Positions 35,315 through 44,033 of a stretch of 64,000 nt of DNA are shown in pieces. The notes beneath the pieces were generated by a model. The model was not told where the DNA came from. It did no database searches and saw only the letters and a list, made by a program, of their open reading frames with translations. The position numbers and the translations under genes were made by a program. Numbering within the stretch: the stretch's first letter is position 1; each line of letters begins with the position of its first letter. The stretch is from Candidatus Parachristensenella avicola. Its GTDB lineage: Bacteria; Bacillota; Clostridia; Christensenellales; UMGS416. The DNA is taken from positions 62,001 through 126,000 of the forward strand of contig CAJFUN010000039.1 in assembly GCA_904420205.1 (NCBI GenBank), given 5' to 3'.

Positions 35315-37117
35315 ATGACCGGTATCAATGGGTTTTATCAGGAGCGCTTCCCGCCCAGCAGAATCTGCAAAGTGTTGGAGGAACCGCCTATTTCCCCCTG
35401 GCAGCTGGACAATCCGGCCCGCGGCTGGCCCTTCCAGCTGGATTTTTCCTTTGCCGGCAAGGCTTATTGCCTGAACACCTCCACCGGCCCCGGCGGCTGC
35501 TTCCAGGTGGAGGATACCCCGCTGGACGACGGCACGGGGCGAACCATCGCCGACCTGCTTGCTCAGGGACACCCGGATTTTCCCTGGAACGGGAATCACT
35601 TCCCCATCACCATCCGGGAGCAGTCCGTTCCTGGAAGCCGTCTGGAAGCCATCCGCGTGGACAACGGCTGCCCCGGGCAAAACATCTTGACGGCGCAGGG
35701 CGACTGCGTCGTCTTCCGTTACCGCCGCGGGTATCCCGTTGCCCGGGCTGTTTTTACCCGAGATTTCTTTGGTTTAAAGGCATGTTCCGATGAATATGCT
35801 GCGCCCCCGGTCAATCAGGCGGTTCCATTGGATCAGCGCGTGCCCTTCCGCGTGGAACTGTGCTATGAAACCGGGCTTTCCGGCCAGGAGCAGCTCTGCC
35901 TAACCGCGCGGTTTGGGGATGCTCAGAGCCATATCAACATCCCGCAAGGACAAGGCCGCTATGACGCCGTGAGCTTTCTTTTTACTTTGCCGGAGGCGGC
36001 GGGGATCTCGCTGACCAATCTCACCCTGAACGGCGCCCGTATCCCGGACGCCTCTGCCGCACGGCCCGGCCACTGCGTGGCTATGCTGCCTGCCGACTAT
36101 GCGCCCGCTAACAGCCCCTTTACGCTGGAAGGATATGCCGCCTTTACCCAAAGAGGGCGCCAAGCTGCACCCGGCGAAGCTTTCAGCTTCTCGGTTGAGC
36201 TTCTCCCCTCCCCTTACGCGCGATTTGTAAACTGCCCAAGAGGAGGGGCTTCGGATCCGCCCTGTCCTCCGTCGCCTCCGCCTTGTCCTCCGTCGCCTCC
36301 ACCTTGTCCTCCGTCACCTCCGCCCTGCCCTCCGTCGCCTCCGCCCTGCCCTCCGTCGCCTCCACCCTGTCCTCCGTCGCCTCCGCCCTGCCCGCCCGGC
36401 ACGTTGCAGGTGCGCGCCTATAAGCAGGTGCGCGGCGGTACGCTTCGGGCTGGACAGTTCGAGTTTGTGCTGGAGCGCAGCGATGGACTCACCATAGCGC
36501 GGGGCAGCAATGACAGCGCCGGCTGGGTGCATTTCACTTTTATCCCCCGCATCGCGCTGCATCCTCAGGGGGAATGGCTGGTCATGCGCGAGGTCCAATC
36601 CCGTTGTTCCGCGCCCGGCTGGAAGCTGGACCGCACTAGATATCAGGTCTTTGTTCGCACCTGCGATCATACTGTAATCTATCACGGACCTCAAGGCTTG
36701 CTCAGCGGCGTACCGGTCTTTACCAATACATTCCGTAAAGGGCCGTCCATCAGCGGTATGAAGCGCACGCCTACAGGCCGTCCAGTACCCGGCTGGCGAA
36801 TCCTGCTGCACCGGGAGCAGGATCGGGAGGATGCGCCGCCCTTCCGCTCCCAGGTTACCGACTGCCGCGGCAGATATTGCTTTGACGGGCTTCCCCGTGG
36901 ACGCTACCGAATCACCGAGGCGCCCAGGGAAGGTTGGCAGAGCGTCGGCTGTAATCGATATGTTGTGACGCTGAAAAATGAACCGGTATGCGGTATTGAC
37001 TTTATCAACGAACGCATTATGCCACCTTGCCCTCCTTGGCCTGAGGATAGCTGCCAGGGTTACCGTCCCAGCTGCCTGCCGCCCAGGGATGAAAACCCCT
37101 TCTGTCCGCCATACTAA
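35315..37117 (+). CDS. Cys-rich surface protein with PPCPPSP repeats and pilin-like domains
   Basis: About 600 residues. The N-terminal region (1-310) resembles no family I recognise. Residues 315-356 are six PPCPPSP repeats, then a partial seventh. Residues 363-475 look like a streptococcal pilin isopeptide-linkage domain: VRAYKQV with K370, acidic E426 in MREVQ, and FTNTF with N471, the residues expected for a Lys-Asn bond. Then comes a SpaA/SdrD-B-like domain (VPGWRILLHRE, GRYCFDGLPRGRYRITEAP). A Cys/Pro-rich tail ends it. There is no signal peptide or sortase motif, so a cell-wall pilin is unlikely. A spore-surface protein cross-linked through Cys is my inference. AAAGGAG precedes ATG 35315. 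Confidence 0.75.
   Translation: MTGINGFYQERFPPSRICKVLEEPPISPWQLDNPARGWPFQLDFSFAGKAYCLNTSTGPGGCFQVEDTPLDDGTGRTIADLLAQGHPDFPWNGNHFPITIREQSVPGSRLEAIRVDNGCPGQNILTAQGDCVVFRYRRGYPVARAVFTRDFFGLKACSDEYAAPPVNQAVPLDQRVPFRVELCYETGLSGQEQLCLTARFGDAQSHINIPQGQGRYDAVSFLFTLPEAAGISLTNLTLNGARIPDASAARPGHCVAMLPADYAPANSPFTLEGYAAFTQRGRQAAPGEAFSFSVELLPSPYARFVNCPRGGASDPPCPPSPPPCPPSPPPCPPSPPPCPPSPPPCPPSPPPCPPSPPPCPPGTLQVRAYKQVRGGTLRAGQFEFVLERSDGLTIARGSNDSAGWVHFTFIPRIALHPQGEWLVMREVQSRCSAPGWKLDRTRYQVFVRTCDHTVIYHGPQGLLSGVPVFTNTFRKGPSISGMKRTPTGRPVPGWRILLHREQDREDAPPFRSQVTDCRGRYCFDGLPRGRYRITEAPREGWQSVGCNRYVVTLKNEPVCGIDFINERIMPPCPPWPEDSCQGYRPSCLPPRDENPFCPPY
36257..36394 (+). repeat. 21-base tandem repeat inside the PPCPPSP protein
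   Basis: Six full 21-base units and a partial one, starting CCGCCCTGTCCTCCGTCGCC with few third-position changes. Each unit encodes PPCPPSP. Near-identical units allow slippage, so copy number probably differs between strains. Confidence 0.9.
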
Positions 37118-37134
37118 CGGCGGAGGTGAACGTC

Positions 37135-37311
37135 ATGAAGGAAAAATCCAAGTGCGGCTGCGGCCGCAAAAAGCCCACCGAGAAAGGGGTAAAAACCGGC
37201 TCGACCTTGGCCCGGCAAAGCGGCCGGGATGTGCCCTCCGATGTGCAGGGAAGCTATACCGGTGCCCCGGTTGCAGATCAGCATCCTGTGCAGGATGCCG
37301 ACGACCTATAA
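37135..37311 (+). CDS. Small Cys-Gly protein of unknown function
   Basis: Protein of 58 residues. A basic N-terminus contains CGCGRKKP, and the rest is polar and likely disordered, ending in acidic DADDL. GGAGGTGA lies five bases before ATG 37135. It lies 17 bases after the repeat-protein gene and is surely co-transcribed, so it may share its location, perhaps the spore surface. No family recognised. Confidence 0.65.
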   Translation: MKEKSKCGCGRKKPTEKGVKTGSTLARQSGRDVPSDVQGSYTGAPVADQHPVQDADDL

Positions 37312-37326
37312 GGCCTTCCCTGTGTC

Positions 37327-37365
37327 ACGCGCCGCCTGGCTTCAGGCGGCGCGTCGTCTTTGTTT
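37327..37365 (+). terminator. Terminator after the repeat-protein operon
   Basis: Perfect 12-base stem ACGCGCCGCCTG / CAGGCGGCGCGT with a four-base loop, followed by a T-rich stretch. Confidence 0.8.
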
Positions 37366-37394
37366 CGGCTTTATCCCGCATGTCCCAGCAGCCG

Positions 37395-37424
37395 GTGACA
37401 ATGGCCGTAATCCTGTGCTATAAT
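37395..37424 (+). promoter_or_regulatory. Promoter of phoH
   Basis: GTGACA, 18-base spacer, perfect TATAAT, about 84 bases before the phoH start codon. Confidence 0.5.
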
Positions 37425-37507
37425 GAAAAATAGAGGCTGCGCAGAATAATGCCGCATGACCTTTGGTCGGTTCGCCGAGTTCGGCGGCCCATATCAAGGA
37501 GGATGCA

Positions 37508-38503
37508 ATGACACAGGATGTTTCAACGGTCATCGCTTCCGTGGAGGTGCCCAGCCAGGAAGCGATGATCGCCCTTTATGGAAGCTTTGATGAAAATATG
37601 CAGGTGCTGGAATCAGAGTGCGGCGTGAAGATCCGCGTCAGCGACCGGGAGCTGTCGGTGGAGGGCGAGGACGAACACGTGCAGGTAGCCGTCGCCGTGC
37701 TCAATAAAATGCTGGAAATGATCGCACGAAAGGAACCGATCGATAAAAGCCGGGTGCGCTATGCCGTATCCCTGGCCCGGGAAGGGCAAGCCGACCTCAT
37801 CTCCCAGATGATGGGCGACGTGGTGCTGGTCACCCATCGGGGTAAGCAGATTAAATGCCGCACCGTCGGCCAAAAAAAGTATATCGACGCCATCCGCAAG
37901 AATGCTGTGGTCTTTGCCGTAGGCCCTGCGGGCACGGGTAAGACGTATCTTGCCATGGCCATGGCCTGCCTGGCCATTAAAAACAAAGAGGTCAGCCGCA
38001 TTGTGCTGACCCGTCCGGCCGTGGAGGCCGGTGAAAAGCTGGGCTTTCTGCCGGGCGACCTGCAGAACAAGGTGGATCCCTATCTGCGGCCGCTGTATGA
38101 CGCCCTTTATGATATGTTGGGGCAGGAAAGCTACGCCCGCCTGCAGGAAAAGGGCGTCATCGAAGTGGCGCCCATGGCCTATATGCGCGGCCGCACGCTG
38201 AACGACGCCTTCATTGTGCTGGACGAAGCCCAAAATACGACGCCCGAGCAGATGAAGATGTTCCTCACCCGCATGGGCCAGGGCAGCCGTATGGTCATCA
38301 CCGGCGACGTTACCCAGATCGACCTGCCGGCCGGCAAGACCAGCGGCCTTGTCGACGCTACCAACGTGCTCGCCCATGTCCCCGGCATTGAGATCTGCCA
38401 GCTGACCGCCAAGGACGTCGTCCGCCATGAGCTAGTCCAAGCCATCATCCAGGCCTACGAGAAGCGGGATAAAAAGCGGGAAAGGGAGCAAAGGCGGAAT
38501 TGA
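37508..38503 (+). CDS. phoH: PhoH-like protein (PhoH family ATPase)
   Basis: Cytoplasmic ATPase of about 331 residues. An N-terminal KH-like region (about 1-100) is followed by the PhoH ATPase: Walker A VGPAGTGKTYLA, LTRPAVEAGEKLGFLPGD, Walker B FIVLDEAQNTTPEQ and TGDVTQIDLP. PhoH (YbeZ) works with the RNase YbeY in RNA metabolism. AAGGAGG precedes ATG 37508. In many Firmicutes phoH is followed directly by pgpH, ybeY and era. Here those genes resume only at 52.1 kb, after the inserted polysaccharide locus. Confidence 0.95.
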   Translation: MTQDVSTVIASVEVPSQEAMIALYGSFDENMQVLESECGVKIRVSDRELSVEGEDEHVQVAVAVLNKMLEMIARKEPIDKSRVRYAVSLAREGQADLISQMMGDVVLVTHRGKQIKCRTVGQKKYIDAIRKNAVVFAVGPAGTGKTYLAMAMACLAIKNKEVSRIVLTRPAVEAGEKLGFLPGDLQNKVDPYLRPLYDALYDMLGQESYARLQEKGVIEVAPMAYMRGRTLNDAFIVLDEAQNTTPEQMKMFLTRMGQGSRMVITGDVTQIDLPAGKTSGLVDATNVLAHVPGIEICQLTAKDVVRHELVQAIIQAYEKRDKKREREQRRN

Positions 38504-38563
38504 TTTTGAAAAACATAATGCATTGTTAAATGAATAAGTTTTATATTTAGCCCATGCAACCCA

Positions 38564-40390
38564 TTATTTATGAAGCGCTAATTTCTTATAAATCATGCGC
38601 TTAAAATTTTCAAATATTGCGATCAATTTGGGTTTAGTTGATAAAACTATTTCGCCATCTTTAGTCATGTATGATATCAATTGTTTTGCCATTTTATAAT
38701 ATACTAGCTTAGAATAATGATTAATATTATCGAAATAATCTGATTGCCTTTTAATGAATTGATTTACATCCAACAGGCGCACGCTTTGATTATTTGCAAA
38801 TCTCTCATTAATCAAATCATTTATTCGTTTATGCAAGATTTCTTTACCCTCAAAATTGCTATCACCATTATAGGCCAATTCAGGTAGTAAGACTATTACG
38901 ACTATAGTATTTTTATTCTTATTAACTACAGTGTTAATTATAAACTCAAGATTGTTAGCAATCATTTCAGGTGTATAGTCTATGACCTCAAATTCTTCTG
39001 CAAATCTTATCAAATCGTTTATGGTAAACATATTGCGCGCTGTCATAACTTTTTTGCTCATATAATCGTCCCAGTTATTGGGATCAGTAATTGGTTTGTT
39101 ATATAATCCAAATGGCACTAACAAACCATCTGATTTGCGTTTATATACAGATAATGTTGCGTCCATTAGAGGAGAAATACAAATATAATCATAACTATTT
39201 TGGAATAATCCGGTTTCATATGCTTCTGAGGATATAAAACTAAATTGTTCCGAAAGCTTAAAGAGTTTTTGCCGAGATACATTAATAGTGTTAATAATAT
39301 TAACAGTATGATTATAAAAGTCCGCTTGATTGCCCATACTATCAATAAAATTGAATTCTGTTTGAACATCATTAGATAACGCTTCAATATAAGAAGCCAT
39401 AACTTGCAAATCGCATGGGCCTTTTATTAGAATAGTCACATCTTTTTTCTCAACTTGGGTATCAGAAATGTCATCCACTTGCTCAATATATTCAGGTTTT
39501 CCTAATGTATTAGATACGCTTCCAGATACCGGGGGAACTATTTCAAGTTCTGGGTAATTAAGCATAGCATATACGTACTGTTCAATTCCCATCCCCATTG
39601 TTCGACATGAAAATACAAAATGTTCTAAGCAATTATTGCGCACTGCATAAAATCCAACAATTCCATATTCGCCATAATTGTCTTTAACCTTTACATATCC
39701 AAAGTTCACAGTTTTATCTTTCACTAAATCAGCCAAAGCTTCTATCGTTATTCGCTTTTTAGTAAAATTCAGTTGATTGCTTCTAATGATTAGCTCATGA
39801 ATTCTGTTTAAATGTTCACTAACATCATTGCCAATAAAAATCTTTATCCCACTGCTCCTGAGGAAATCTAAGTTGGAGCTGTATGATTGTGCATCTTGAA
39901 ATTTTTTCTCGAGCACTTTATATTGATTTAACCTACTAAGCCCGGAATCATCTTTACCAATTTGGTCTGTCATGGCTAATATTATAGGAATAACCGTAGG
40001 GTCACCGACCATTAAGTCTGGCATTAGAAATTCAGCTTCCCCTAAATTTGAAGGATTATCGTCAATAAACAATACGTTGCAAGGCCGTAAAGCCATCTCA
40101 GATATAATTGATTTTATTCTTTCTCCCTTAGGATTCCAGTTAATTGATCTAAACACGAAATAATCCAGCACCTGAAATTCTCTCAATTTCTCTTCTGCTG
40201 ATTCTCTATTATTTTTTGAACATATTGAACTTATAATGCCTCGGTGAGCTAAGGTCTTGACCAAATTTATATTTTTTTCAATTTTTCTTACCGAACTGTC
40301 AATTGCTGATAATGTACCTTCCCAAAATGTTTCATCCAGATCCCATATAATCAATTTAATCTTCTGAATGTCTTTTACATCGAATTTCAT
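38564..40390 (-). CDS. FkbH-like HAD-IIIC phosphatase with SGNH-like C-terminal part
   Basis: About 608 residues, AT-rich. The N-terminal HAD-IIIC domain shows IIWDLDETFWEGTL (D17, D19), SICSKNN and FIDDNPSNL. A middle GNAT-like part has NQLNFTKKR and GFYAVRNN, as in FkbH proteins. The C-terminal half (from about residue 315, IKGPCDLQVMASY, ending NINHYSKLVYYKMA) resembles an SGNH-type hydrolase or acyltransferase with a late His. FkbH enzymes load a glyceryl group on a carrier protein; no acyl carrier protein gene is nearby. It may add a small acyl substituent to the polysaccharide. Start ATG 40390 lies after a GGGG site. Confidence 0.75.
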   Translation of the reverse strand: MKFDVKDIQKIKLIIWDLDETFWEGTLSAIDSSVRKIEKNINLVKTLAHRGIISSICSKNNRESAEEKLREFQVLDYFVFRSINWNPKGERIKSIISEMALRPCNVLFIDDNPSNLGEAEFLMPDLMVGDPTVIPIILAMTDQIGKDDSGLSRLNQYKVLEKKFQDAQSYSSNLDFLRSSGIKIFIGNDVSEHLNRIHELIIRSNQLNFTKKRITIEALADLVKDKTVNFGYVKVKDNYGEYGIVGFYAVRNNCLEHFVFSCRTMGMGIEQYVYAMLNYPELEIVPPVSGSVSNTLGKPEYIEQVDDISDTQVEKKDVTILIKGPCDLQVMASYIEALSNDVQTEFNFIDSMGNQADFYNHTVNIINTINVSRQKLFKLSEQFSFISSEAYETGLFQNSYDYICISPLMDATLSVYKRKSDGLLVPFGLYNKPITDPNNWDDYMSKKVMTARNMFTINDLIRFAEEFEVIDYTPEMIANNLEFIINTVVNKNKNTIVVIVLLPELAYNGDSNFEGKEILHKRINDLINERFANNQSVRLLDVNQFIKRQSDYFDNINHYSKLVYYKMAKQLISYMTKDGEIVLSTKPKLIAIFENFKRMIYKKLALHK

Positions 40391-40402
40391 AACACACACC
40401 CC

Positions 40403-41599
40403 TTACACTATTGTCTTTTCCTTTGTGCAAAGATAAATGCAAGTTGTAACCATGAGTTTAATTACATTTGCAATTAATGCCGCGACACAAAATCCCATTA
40501 AGCCAAAATATTTCAATAAAATAAATGACAGCATAATATAGCTAATGGTTGCAAATCCATTAATACAGATTTGCCATTTAACATCAAAAAACTTTAAAAC
40601 AAATGGTGTAATAATTGTTGTTAACGATTCTACCACAATTGTTGCAGATGTTATATGGACGTATTTCATAGCCTCATTCGCAACGTTTGGATAAAGAAAA
40701 GCTAAAATAGGTTGGCTTATAAGCATTATGAGAATATATCCTATTACGCAAACAATTGCTCCTATTAAATAAGCCCATCTGAACAAAGCATCAGGCTTTT
40801 TGCTTATTTTGGATAAATAGCTAAGAGCAACACTATTCATCGGAGATATAACCATAGAAGCTATTTTTCCTAAAATTGTAGCTGCATAATAAACTGATAC
40901 CATTGTTCCACCTAAAAGTGGATATAACAACATTTTATCCGCATAACTAATAGCCCGCGCTAATATAGCCGCTATTAAAAGAAGCATTGTATCTCGTGTT
41001 ACCAGCCTCCACAATTTTGTTTTATGCAAAGGCTCTTGGCATATCTCGCTATTTTTTATTATATATGCATAACTCATAAGAATCCCGAAAATATATATTA
41101 GCTGCCAATATCCACATAATCTAAATAGAAAATATCCTGCTAAATAACCTACTACCAGAAACAAGTTATTAAAAAGGATACCCCGAAAATTTAATTTTAT
41201 CCTAAATACAACGATATGATATTCTCTACCTAACCATAATATTGCTGTAAATACAACAAGTATAATGTCCAGAATACCTGAACAGTTATAATAGTAGCAA
41301 GAACATATAAAAATTATAATTGCATTTATAGTTTCCAATATAACCAATATAAGGGAAAAATCTCCTTTGTAATTTTCTTGCTTATATTGTTCCTCATACA
41401 TTAATCTTATATTATTTAAAACATTTCCCATGGTACTAGGAATAACGTTAAGCACAGCTATAATCGTAATAATTAAACCATATTTTTCTTCTCCAACATA
41501 TGAAGCAATTGATGGCAAAATAATTAATTGTAAAGCCGCCGTTGGTATGGCTGCAGATACAATATTTAATATCATATCAAACATAACTTTTTTCTTCAA
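40403..41599 (-). CDS. Polysaccharide flippase (Wzx-like, MOP superfamily)
   Basis: Protein of 398 residues with about 11-12 hydrophobic helices and strongly AT-rich codons. The N-terminal motif AALQLIILPSIASYVGEEKYG is the standard start of polysaccharide export flippases. It would move lipid-linked repeat units across the membrane for polymerisation by the Wzy-like protein in the same locus. Such genes vary widely between strains. The gene lies 12 bases from the FkbH-like gene. Confidence 0.85.
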   Translation of the reverse strand: MKKKVMFDMILNIVSAAIPTAALQLIILPSIASYVGEEKYGLIITIIAVLNVIPSTMGNVLNNIRLMYEEQYKQENYKGDFSLILVILETINAIIIFICSCYYYNCSGILDIILVVFTAILWLGREYHIVVFRIKLNFRGILFNNLFLVVGYLAGYFLFRLCGYWQLIYIFGILMSYAYIIKNSEICQEPLHKTKLWRLVTRDTMLLLIAAILARAISYADKMLLYPLLGGTMVSVYYAATILGKIASMVISPMNSVALSYLSKISKKPDALFRWAYLIGAIVCVIGYILIMLISQPILAFLYPNVANEAMKYVHITSATIVVESLTTIITPFVLKFFDVKWQICINGFATISYIMLSFILLKYFGLMGFCVAALIANVIKLMVTTCIYLCTKEKTIV

Positions 41600-41659
41600 C
41601 CACTAACTTCCTCCTTACATTTATTAATAATGCGCATGCCTTCAATCGCTTTTTATTTT

Positions 41660-42628
41660 TTAATTTGCTTCTACATCATTCTTTTTACTATGTAAACCTT
41701 TGCAAATTGCGATAAACATACCACTGCATAGACCAAACATCCCGAAAAATATTATAAAGATCTGCTTCACTTCGCCAGCAGGTAATTTGTGATGCGTATG
41801 CAAAACGCTTATTTCAATATTGTTGTCCATGTCTCTGCCTTTATCTTCTATTACTATTTGGCATGCGTTATTTATAGCAAGAGTAGTAGCCATATTATTA
41901 GATTCATCAATAATACCATTTAGTTTATCAGAAACAGCTATCAACTGTGTATTTATTCTATCACTCTGTAGTTTGATATTATCATAATCATTTTGGAGGC
42001 GATCTAATATTTCTCTATAGATCGCTAGATTCATTTTGTCCTCACCATAGCTTGCCGCTAATATCAAAATATCTTCGTATGTTTTCGTTATAGCATCAGT
42101 CTGTATAGCTGGTATTTGGCCATTTTTTATTAAATCTGCTGCTGCTTTAGATTTAATAATACTATATTCAGTATTTTCCAGCATCTGTTCGTAATATGTA
42201 ATTGCATCATATCTAGCCGAATCTGGTATATAAATCGATAGCGCATTCTCGAAATCATCTTTTATTGGAAGCAAATCTTCATTATATAAATCTTCCAACT
42301 TATCTTGAAGACAAGTCACCGCCATTTTTTCTTCTTCATCCGAAGCTATCGATGATAACGTCGAAAGATAGTAACGAGTCTCATTATATGATAACTCTAA
42401 CTGCGTTTTGCAAGAAGTATAATAATTTTGGTCCATGTTTAATGATGAAAAATTAACATTTGATATTATATCCGCTGATCCTCCTTCGGAAGCGGCTAAA
42501 CGAGTATCGTAATAAAAACCAGCTCCCACTCCTAGCAATAGGAATGACAACACATATACTATAAGAAATCTTATTTGGCTACGAAAGGCTTTCCAAATTT
42601 GCGATAGTCCTACATTATACTCTTTCAT
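41660..42628 (-). CDS. Chain-length determinant-like membrane protein (Wzz-like topology)
   Basis: About 322 residues. One membrane helix near residues 20-42 and a second near 290-310 enclose a long polar, helix-rich extracytoplasmic part with coiled-coil character (LDRLQNDYDNIKLQSDRINTQL). This is the Wzz / YveK topology that sets polymer length. No clear Pro-rich Wzz motif is visible before the second helix, so the call rests on topology and position. There is no kinase domain. ATG 42628 has a GAAGGG site and overlaps the polymerase gene by 14 bases. Confidence 0.65.
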   Translation of the reverse strand: MKEYNVGLSQIWKAFRSQIRFLIVYVLSFLLLGVGAGFYYDTRLAASEGGSADIISNVNFSSLNMDQNYYTSCKTQLELSYNETRYYLSTLSSIASDEEEKMAVTCLQDKLEDLYNEDLLPIKDDFENALSIYIPDSARYDAITYYEQMLENTEYSIIKSKAAADLIKNGQIPAIQTDAITKTYEDILILAASYGEDKMNLAIYREILDRLQNDYDNIKLQSDRINTQLIAVSDKLNGIIDESNNMATTLAINNACQIVIEDKGRDMDNNIEISVLHTHHKLPAGEVKQIFIIFFGMFGLCSGMFIAICKGLHSKKNDVEAN

Positions 42629-44012
42629 CTTGATTTTTCCCTTCCTTCGGAAATAAATATAATAGCAAACATGCAAGCAAAAACCCACTGTTCAATAAAA
42701 CTGTACTCCAATATGTATTAATAAAACTGTTCGCAAAGTAAATGCAGAGCGCAATATAAAATTTTGACTCCAGACGAGCGGTCCCCATATCCAAAATCCT
42801 AATGCAAATAACCAGAATAATTGGCATTACAATGATACCAATTGGAATGGGCAAATTGGCAAACATGTCTCCTAAAAGTCCATTATTAGCGTTATTCTGC
42901 GGATTAAAAAACCATTCGCCAATAATCCTGGGAATACCCATTGAATATATATTTTCAAAAGAAATTTTCCCCATTATCCCATCTCGAAATAGATTTAGCG
43001 GATTATCTTGAAAAAATTGATAGTAAATTTCGGATAGATTCGCTGGAACATACATCATCCTTCTAAAAAATAGTGAAACGAGATACTGTGTATTAAAAAC
43101 TAAATTTTCAAGAAATGTTAACGCTGTTACTGGAATTAATAACCCTGGTAATCCACGTAACATCCATTTATGATAAAGGAAATATCCAAATAAAACCATA
43201 AATAGTAGCAAAAATACAGACTTTTGCGCCGATATAGAATAATATAACAAATATGTTATGATCAAAATCCCAATTATTAGGTATTTTTTGCGTTTCAACC
43301 AATATAGTATTAATATAGAAAGAACAACCGGCATCATATTTAAAATATATGTTAAAATTGGCAAGATTTCATAATTCCTTGCTGTAAGACGTATGTCATA
43401 TACGTTGATAAAGTTTAAGTTGATACGAAATCCAGTATACTTTCCAGAAATAAATAGCACAAATGCAATTGCAACTAAAGTTAATGCACTAAATATATGT
43501 TTCGTATGCTTTTTTCTTAAGGGCCTAAGCCGGATAGATGGAATTATAGATTGCAATATAAGAAGCCATCCCCAATATCCTATCGCAATCGCAAAAAACC
43601 AAATATCTGTTCCTTTACATCCTATATATGATGTCAAGGGGATAAAATAAATATAATTAATACATGTCACTATTATCGACGAAGGTCTATCATCATTTAA
43701 TAGCTTTCCTATAAAGGGAGAAAAACAAACTATGGTTACTAAGCTGGCTAAGTAATTTAATGGTGATATATCTAATGTAAATCCGCTATAACTAAAAATC
43801 GGGGAAATGAGTACCACATATAAAATATCAAGGGCTAGTCGATATCCAATAGTAAAGATTACTTGCATGGAATACATATTTTTTTGACATATTCCCAATA
43901 CTTGTATAAACCAACTAATTAGTGCGGATTTCTGTATCACACCTCGGTTAAACTGCTTAAGCTTATCAACCAATAGCTTTTCTTTATTTCTTAAGTCAAT
44001 TATCCGTGACAT
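42615..44012 (-). CDS. O-antigen polymerase-like membrane protein (Wzy-like)
   Basis: About 465 residues with some 11-12 hydrophobic helices and an enlarged external loop (about residues 330-385: FFRRMMYVPANLSEIYYQFF...NPQNNANNGLLGDMFANLP). In function this resembles the large periplasmic loop of Wzy polymerases. AT-rich. Wzy proteins share little sequence, so the assignment rests on topology and the neighbouring flippase and chain-length genes. TTG 44015 directly before the ATG is an alternative start; the AAAGG site is somewhat far. Confidence 0.75.
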   Translation of the reverse strand: MSRIIDLRNKEKLLVDKLKQFNRGVIQKSALISWFIQVLGICQKNMYSMQVIFTIGYRLALDILYVVLISPIFSYSGFTLDISPLNYLASLVTIVCFSPFIGKLLNDDRPSSIIVTCINYIYFIPLTSYIGCKGTDIWFFAIAIGYWGWLLILQSIIPSIRLRPLRKKHTKHIFSALTLVAIAFVLFISGKYTGFRINLNFINVYDIRLTARNYEILPILTYILNMMPVVLSILILYWLKRKKYLIIGILIITYLLYYSISAQKSVFLLLFMVLFGYFLYHKWMLRGLPGLLIPVTALTFLENLVFNTQYLVSLFFRRMMYVPANLSEIYYQFFQDNPLNLFRDGIMGKISFENIYSMGIPRIIGEWFFNPQNNANNGLLGDMFANLPIPIGIIVMPIILVICIRILDMGTARLESKFYIALCIYFANSFINTYWSTVLLNSGFLLACLLLYLFPKEGKNQDERV

Positions 44013-44033
44013 CAAATTTAATACACCTTTCCA

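Noticed and set aside
36257..36394. Tandem repeats considered as a CRISPR array
   Set aside because: The units are directly adjacent 21-mers without spacers and keep a coding frame.
36183..36402. Gly/Gln/Asp-rich repeat frames on the minus strand (GGDGGQG units)
   Set aside because: They are the antisense reading of the PPCPPSP repeat array in a well-supported plus-strand gene.
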